A stretch of DNA of 64,000 bases from Glandiceps talaboti (lineage: Eukaryota > Hemichordata > Enteropneusta > Spengelidae): the NCBI RefSeq assembly GCF_964340395.1, contig NC_135549.1, positions 487,501 to 551,500 of the forward strand, written 5' to 3'. The position numbers and the translations under genes were made by a program. The notes under the pieces are model-generated. The model was not told the origin of the DNA, did not search any database, and saw only the letters and a program-made list of their open reading frames with translations. This document shows, piece by piece, positions 13,601-64,000 of this stretch. Within the stretch, counting starts at the first letter, position 1, and every line of letters begins with the position of its first letter.

Positions 13601-14930
13601 GCGTACGCAAATGTTATGGGGGGGGGGGTCAAATATTCAATGGCTTTTCTTAATTGATATTCAGAAGCTTATGTTTGAATATAGATATTTGACAATTAAA
13701 AAGAACATTTTCTTCTGTGAAGTATATTAGTCTCTATTTCAACTGCTGTCTCACATTTGTGTAGCCTCGACTATCACACGAATGTAGGTATTAAAATGAA
13801 TTAAGATACATCGCTTGAAAATCAATGCGGAAGCTACAATTCCTAATCAGACAGATTAGTCTGGTGAAGATAAAATGGCCGATCTAACATAGTAGTCGTG
13901 TTTGTAATATCCTCTTACTGTTATCTATGATTCACTCATGCATGTACATTGACCACAATTGAAATATACGGGTTATTACAGAATACCAGATATATGCGGT
14001 ACTGGTTGTTCAAATATTTCATGTCATACACACATGTCAATGTTAGCCCAGTTATGCAATACAGACTCACTGGCATAATACACTGAAACGTGTGTTTGAC
14101 AGGCTACTAGTGAGAGGAGCCTAGAAATATCAATATCAATTTCTGTCCAAGGTCCCATTCAAATGAATCCAGTAAGAAGAGCGTGCCTTTATGAACGAAG
14201 GGCCGAATTAATGCGAATTAATAACTATATGGTTTATCACATAGTACTTTGATGCAGGCAACATAATCTACATTCTTCGAATGTTGTAACAAAGTACAGA
14301 TAGTGAATACGATGGAAATCGTTACGTCAGTGTAAATCTGTTAGACACACCATTGTTCAAAATGTCTTCTTTGTCAATAAATTCGGAGAATATTACAGTT
14401 ATTATGGACATCTTTCAGACATGCCACGCTGAGAATCACTTTTACATTGTTAGATTCCATCTGGAATCATACCATTTGCAAACCTTGATTTATTTCTGGT
14501 CATAACATTCTCAGATATATCCTGCGGATTTTCTTAACAGATGTCAAAGTTCCGATAGCTGCGTTGTGCTATCAGTCGAAGCAAATAATGATTTACAATG
14601 TAAAGGGGCCTTGTTATTCGCGTTACAGTTCCACCTTCAATTACCTTCTAAACTGTCTATATCTGGAAGGTCTATCATACCACTCAAGCCACCACATGGA
14701 AGAGCTATCACAATTACTCATCTTAAGGCTTGTGTAACCCAATTGCTATAAGGCAGCAGGATGCATGGCTGTAATGATGCAGCCGAGGTATAAAAGTAAA
14801 TCTTGGATGTAAAATACTAGAAAATCACATTTTATTGACAACAAATGTTAACCTAGTTACCTCCTTCGTGTGGTATGTAAACGGTCACGCTTTGCGTATA
14901 TTAACCTTGTAAAATTCTTGCATATTGCAT
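10652..14930. other. long intergenic stretch, nothing recognised
   Basis: Only short random-looking frames (12882-13118 minus, 14566-14751 plus). A small perfect hairpin with 11-bp arms lies at 13349-13373 and a G run at about 13618-13628. No gene, tRNA or element is supported. Confidence 0.4.
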
Positions 14931-15850
14931 ATTGAGGTAGTTGATTTTCAAAAACCACTGGACCGATTGCCATGATATTCGGTGGGTGTATCACCTTGGG
15001 TCTCTAGTTGGGAAATTGTTCAAATTAAAATGATCTTACCACTCATGTGTGATTTGGGTCAAACAATATGATTTTTGGTCAAAAACTTAAACTAAAAAAC
15101 TACTAGGCAGATCGATCTGAAATTTGCTGGGAACATTCGTATGGGTGTTTAAATAAAAAAATTTTCATGACATAATGATCCCATCAGTTATATGCAAACC
15201 AGGTATACAAATGCGTCTTTTGGTCAAAAATCTATCATTCCAAAATTATGGAGCAGATTGGTTGAAATTTGATGAGAACATTCTTATTGGTGTTTAGATT
15301 ATGTTCATAACATGACGACCCCCATCAGTTATATGCAAATTAGGCCTAAAATGTGTCTTTTTGGTCAAAAATCCATCATTCCAAAACTAACGTGCAGATT
15401 GGGCATAAATTTAAAGGTAATGCATCTGGGGATATGTAGATGAAGCTGTATTCACAACGTGATGATCCCGTAAGCGAAGTCTAAAAATCTCAATTTTGGT
15501 CAAAAACGTACATCTGAAAATTGGTAGGATGTTTCTGGGGTGTTATTCTGCAGTTATTTGACACAATTGGACCTAGAAATCATGACCACGCCCTTGGCAA
15601 CATTGAAGTGATGATTCACATTACAAAGATAACAACAGGGATGGGTAGGTAAATGAATAAATATTTTTTAAATTTATGCAAAAATGAATTGCAACAGGAC
15701 CACGCCCATAGCAACAGCTAAATGATCGTTTATATTGCAAAGATGAAAACTGGAAAGGGTAGGCAAATTAATAAAAGATTCGAAAAATGTATGCAGATAT
15801 GCCTAGCAACAAGACCACGCCCATACCATCAGCTAATTACAGTTGTGCTA
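14931..15850. repeat. repeat element with two kinds of internal sub-repeat
   Basis: The first part (about 14940-15540) repeats a block of about 150 bp with words such as GGTCAAAAATC, CATCATTCCAAAA, GCAGATTGG and CATCAGTTATATGCAAA. The second part (about 15570-15840) repeats a different block of about 110-120 bp with GACCACGCCCATAGCAACAG and a GGTAGG-like word. There is no coding capacity. The layout resembles a composite non-autonomous transposon or diverged satellite. Confidence 0.65.
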
Positions 15851-22302
<6,452 letters not shown>

Positions 22303-22338
22303 CCCCCCCCCCCACACACACACACACACTCACACACG
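22303..22338. repeat. poly-C followed by (CA)n
   Basis: A run of about 11 C at 22303-22313 passes directly into an interrupted CA/CT dinucleotide tract. Confidence 0.9.
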
Positions 22339-22502
22339 CATACCGTAAATTCAGCTCGTTCCCTTAGTCCATGGTACATAATTGGAGTTGAAACTCAATA
22401 TTCAGTTTTTGACAATGCATTTTGATTGTAATGTCGTAGGTCTTAATCTTTGTCAAGTGGGTTGGACAACACAAATTAAAATATGAATAAGCGTTCACTC
22501 AG

Positions 22503-23594
22503 TTAAGAATAATAGACATGACAGAATCTAGTGTGTGCATGACAAATTCATATGTAAGAATAATAGACATGACAGAATCTAGTGTTTGCATGACAAATTC
22601 ATATGTAAGAATAATAGACATGACAGAATCTAGTGTGTGCATGACAAATTCATAATGTAAGAATAATAGACATGACAGAATCCAGTGTGTGCATGACAAA
22701 TTCATAATGTAAGAATAATAGACATGACAGAATCCAGTGTGTGCATGACAAATTCACATGTAAGAATAATAGACATGACAGAATCTAGTGTGTGCATGAC
22801 ACATTCATAATGTAAGAATAATAGACATGACAGAATCCAGTGTTTGCATGACAAATTCATAATGTAAGAATAACAGACATGACAGAATCCAGTGTGTGCA
22901 TGACAAATTCATAATGTAAGAATAACAGACATGACAGAATCCAGTGTTTGCATGACAAATTCATAATGTAAGAATAACAGACATGACAGAATCCAGTGTG
23001 TGCATGACAAATTCACATGTAAGAATAATAGACATGACAGAATCTAGTGTGTGCATGACACATTCATAATGTAAGAATAATAGACATGACAGAATCCAGT
23101 GTTTGCATGACAAATTCACATGTAAGAATAATAGACATGACAGAATCTAGTGTGTGCATGACAAATTCATATGTAAGAATAATAGACATGACAGAATCTA
23201 GTGTGTGCATGACAAATTCATATGTAAGAATAATAGACATGACAGAATCTAGTGTGTGCATGACAAATTCATAATATAATTATAATAGACATGACAATCT
23301 AGTGTGTGCATGACAAATTCATATGTAAGAATAATAGACATGACAGAACCTAGTGTGTGCATGACAAATTCATATGTAAGAATAATAGACATGACAGAAC
23401 CTAGTGTGTGCATGACAAATTCATATGTAAGAATAATAGACATGACAGAACCTAGTGTGTGCATGACAAATTCATATGTAAGAATAATAGACATGACAGA
23501 ACCTAGTGTGTGCATGACAAATTCATATATAAGAATAATAGACACAGAACCTCGTGTGTGCATGACAAATTCATATATAAGAATAATAGACATG
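22503..23594. repeat. 51-52-bp minisatellite array, about 21 copies
   Basis: Tandem units contain AATAATAGACATGACAGAAT, CTAGTGTGTGCATGAC and AAATTCATATGT, with variants (TCTAG/TCCAG/CCTAG; GTGTGTG/GTGTTTG; CATATG/CATAATG). Variants run in blocks: TCC and ACAG types in the middle, CCTAG types at the right end. This is the pattern left by local unit homogenisation. Many units are 51 bp and so keep frames open on both strands, giving false repeat proteins. Confidence 0.95.
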
Positions 23595-23675
23595 GTAGGA
23601 AATTCCCATTGAGGTTTGCATATATATTCTTATATTTATTTAAAATATATTGAAATATTTGCGTATTTGACAAGT

Positions 23676-23707
23676 ACACTAGATTCTGTCATGTCTATTA
23701 TTCTTAC
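23676..23707 (-). repeat. inverted partial copy of the 51-bp unit (possible terminal inverted repeat)
   Basis: These 32 bases are the exact reverse complement of the start of the array unit (GTAAGAATAATAGACATGAC through ATCTAGTGT). They lie about 80 bp beyond the last direct copy. With the first unit at 22503 they form an inverted pair enclosing the array. Confidence 0.85.
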
Positions 23708-26684
23708 AACAACTTTTAATTAAAAGATTTGCTTAATTGTCACTAAATTTGGATACAATTAATTAGTATCTACGATCTGTTATAAGTGTATAGTTTTTAG
23801 TGATAAATAGGGCACGGTGTGTAATTCTGATCTTTCTTAATGAACTGATTTTATTTTCATTCACAATATCTAGAGCTAAACATCAATCAAAATTTGGGAA
23901 AATACCCAAACACAGCTCATACATTTAGATAATGATAATGGCGTCTCCAAATGGTTGGTCTCTCTACTATGATGTGTAATCAAATGTTAGTTTCAGTTCA
24001 CCAGTTCAGCCATCCGTGCTTTGAATGTCAGACCCACACTTATTTATAACTATTAATGTAATTTATCAAGCTGCCATTTCATGCACATCAATTGGATATA
24101 TTGAACCAAATTATGCTACAAATATAGTAAGTTGAAAGAAAATGTATTTGACTGTTGATAGAAGACCATTTAAAAGCCCGAGAATATCATTTAAAATCAG
24201 CTGAAGTTGACCTACATATAATAAGTAGTTGAATCAGGTTAAGTAAGGCGCAAACGAGGAACTGCATCTAATAGTGCGGCTGTACGGACGTCAATGGGCA
24301 TATATGTTACTGTTCGAATGATTTAAACACATGTAAGGAGAGCCAACAAGAAACTGCAATTACTGTATTTAGGAGCGTATAATACGAGCACTCTTAAGTC
24401 GTGTAATCCGCAGCAAATAAAAGTGCAACTAATTAGATATAAAACATAAGGATTGCTATTTGGTGTATAACGATCCCTGACAACCTGAACGTCAAAATTC
24501 TATTGGGCACTTGACCACCTCCGTGCAGACCTCGATTACAGCTTAGCGAAGCGTTCTAAATATAGGTTGTGGTACACGAATTAGAACGATGATGTTTGGA
24601 AATTAACAGTGCAAGATTACTCCTGTGTTTTTCCATACATCACCCGCCGGAAAGGCCTGTTAATGCCTCTAGCCCGCTACTCTTCCCGAGTTTTTGATAA
24701 AAGCCTTTCGATCTAAGCGCCACGGGGAAAAAGAGAAATAATGTTTTCGGTAAAAAAAATTGGAAATCACATGTCATGGATAATTCACTCCGTAAAACAC
24801 TTAAATGAGAACAACAGGTTCGCAAGGCCCTGTAGCGGTTTGATATTAGGAGTCCAGTGATAAAACCGAGGTCTCCAATGTAGTTTGGAGGGAAAATAAA
24901 TTTGTACAGTGATACCTTGATTGCAACTGCCGACAAAGAACTCCCTCTTACGTACTACATTCAGTCCGGGGTGTATATTCTGTAAACTTTTATATGAAAA
25001 CAAATATAGCAATACAAACATTATCAATATCATTCTATCATTTGCTTTCTCTAATTCGTTTTTGCCACTTCTCCTGTGACCCGTTTGATGACCTCATCCA
25101 TGCACATAAGAAGATCAAAGTATTTATAGGTTTTTGGCTTAAATATTCATTGGCGATGAAACTAAGGGTCGTTGTACTAACCTTTGCTCTAACTAAACAG
25201 TTTTACACGATAGCTACAGTCGCAGATTATTTAGTTTGTGCACAGCTGTTCAGTAGTATTAAATATACAATTTGGCGCCTCAGTATATGAAAAACTTCGT
25301 TCTTTACATGCAAGTCTTGCCATTGTAATAATATGCTCTTTGTTGAGGGTGTATTTAAATATAAGCCTTCCTGTTAGTTTACGGGCATCATGAATGGATT
25401 GCGCTATTCTATGTCATGCTTTCATTATTTAGTTTTCTACAATAGGAACCGCAAATCGATGAAGGAAGTCAGCTTTCATGGTGTATTATACCTTGTTATG
25501 AATGATTTTTGGGGATACAGTTTATTTTGCCAGAATGGTTGCTTTGTGACAAATAATAAGAGCGAAATGAAACAAACACCCTAAAATAACAAAGTCTCAA
25601 ACTCGTGATTGTCAGGGTATTATAAGAGATTACAGGTATGATAAAAATTAATGTCGAATACTGCAGCTGGGACTATGACAAACACTGTTAAACGGCCCAA
25701 ACGTTATGAATATTCAACTATTGGTACAATTCCATACGTTGGACGTGCTTAAGTTTAAAAAATACATACTTTCAGAAAAATATGGGAGAATGACATTTTA
25801 ATCATATTTTGAAGAATTCAATTGTATTGTATTCTTTTCTCTTGTATATGTCCTGGATTGAGGTTTAAATTGTTTTTATTGCTTGACCCCTATGTTACAC
25901 CTACAACTTACTTCCTTAGATATAATCTTGACGTAACCCTTCATTTCTTCATATGTTAAATTTTTAATATATTATACACCCTCTGAGTTTAATCCATAAT
26001 TCATGATCCCTTGTAATCCAAGATTTACGAAGTAAAAGGACTTGGATCTTTTCTTCAACAGCCGCGGGAAATGACAGTCAGACAACAGTATATGCGAACG
26101 TTGAATAAATCAAAGTGCCAAGTAACATGATAAATCTAAATAGTTTATGAAACCATTTAGTTAAAGAAAGATGAGTAATGATGTGCGCTTTAATTTATAG
26201 TTGTTAATAAGTACAGAAATCGTCGAGCTTAACTAAATAAATTATGTCTATCAAGTATTTCACTTCTTGGGAAAACCTTTTGAATTTCGTCTCAATCTCT
26301 TTACGAACTTAAAACTCTGCCATATAGAGGGCGGAATTTTTATATTTACGCACAATTTTACACTATTGAAAGTGTAAATTTGTAGTATTTACAAAAAAAA
26401 TCGAACATTTCCTTAAGCCACAACAAGGTATCTTTACAGCGTCCTATTTCCAGAACGTTTGCTAAATCTGCTTTCTTCAAATTGTTTTCGTCTTCAATAG
26501 AGATTGAACATCGAAGAGTAACCTGGTTTACGACATGATTATGCAGAAGGCTGCGGTCTGAATATGGTTGGGTGAATCCATAGTCTAGGCAAACATCGCG
26601 TCATCTATAGATACATTTTCAGAGATATCTTCGTACGAGCTGCCGACTATTTTACGTTTCGTCCGTTCTCTTTACCTTTCACAG
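23708..26684. other. 5' flank of the Tec-like gene, no exon recognised
   Basis: No coding exon, TATA-type promoter or strong motif cluster could be placed with confidence. The 40 bases before 26685 are pyrimidine-rich and end in CACAG, a good splice acceptor, so at least one untranslated or short coding exon probably lies somewhere upstream, here or beyond. Confidence 0.35.
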
Positions 26685-63720
<37,036 letters not shown>

Positions 63721-64000
63721 AATCTCATAAAGGGTAGAATGCAATAGAAAGCTAAGACGGTAACGCAAAAAAAGAGCGTATGAAAGAAAGTACATCATGA
63801 TGTACCCGTATGTACTAGCTCCGGGGTCGGAAAAGTGGACTGCTCTTTATACTGCAAACATTTTCATGGGCACACCTAAAAGCTTATTGCATAAATTAGA
63901 CAATAAGATATTCAACTTACTCATCCACAGCACGTGTGTAAGTAACTCGTTCATGTGCCACCTGGCTGTCTTTCAATTTCTGATGCAAAGGACAAAAACA
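63721..64000 (+). other. 3'UTR or 3' flank
   Basis: No canonical AATAAA was found in these 280 bases, so the transcript end is probably beyond the window or uses a variant signal. Confidence 0.5.

Noticed and set aside
22503-23594. CRISPR-like array
   Set aside because: Units are contiguous with no unique spacers, and the host is a eukaryote; this is a minisatellite. The same holds for the arrays at 28008, 44166, 47851, 52960 and 56470.

Overview
The window is AT-rich metazoan nuclear DNA, most likely from a marine invertebrate. The evidence is GT-AG introns, a multi-domain animal signalling gene, decayed LINE tails, foldback elements and very dense microsatellites and minisatellites. The species cannot be named from the sequence. 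There are no bacterial-style operons, and I saw no rRNA, tRNA or CRISPR array.

One gene dominates. On the + strand, from 26685 to 63720, eighteen exons join without a frame break into a predicted protein of 1153 residues. Its order is: basic N-terminus, PH domain, Btk-type zinc motif, short linker, SH2 domain, tyrosine-kinase-like domain, Ser-rich region, coiled coils. PH plus Btk motif plus SH2 plus kinase is the Tec-family signature (BTK/TEC/ITK/BMX), but three things are unlike the classical members. No SH3 domain lies between the Btk motif and SH2. All key catalytic positions of the kinase fold are substituted (glycine loop, VAIK lysine, alphaC glutamate, HRD aspartate, DFG aspartate). 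A C-terminal extension of about 495 residues comes almost wholly from one 1487-nt exon. I read it as an intact Tec-family pseudokinase, probably a scaffold or adaptor, with an architecture I do not recognise.

Layout. 1-26684 is intergenic or 5' flank, with no gene I can support. It holds simple repeats, a short LINE tail at 4923, two copies of a dispersed repeat rich in POU-octamer-like words (about 7.0-7.9 kb and 9.8-10.7 kb), another repeat element (14.9-15.9 kb), a long (TA)n tract and a 51-bp array that looks flanked by terminal inverted repeats (22.5-23.7 kb). 26685-63720 is the Tec-like gene. Intron 1 is 16.6 kb and holds a 47-bp array, a foldback, a third copy of the dispersed repeat and a small promoter-like motif cluster near 40.2 kb. 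Other introns carry unrelated minisatellites (36, 54, 20-23 and 46 bp), compound microsatellites, a minus-strand LINE 3' end and long hairpins. 63721-64000 is 3' flank or 3'UTR.

How the parts may work together (inference): PH, Btk motif and SH2 would place the protein at membranes or phosphotyrosine sites, the dead kinase fold would act as a binding module, and the coiled coils would drive oligomerisation. Exons, frames and residue substitutions are read directly from the sequence. Family assignment rests on remembered Tec-family motifs, and the function is inferred.
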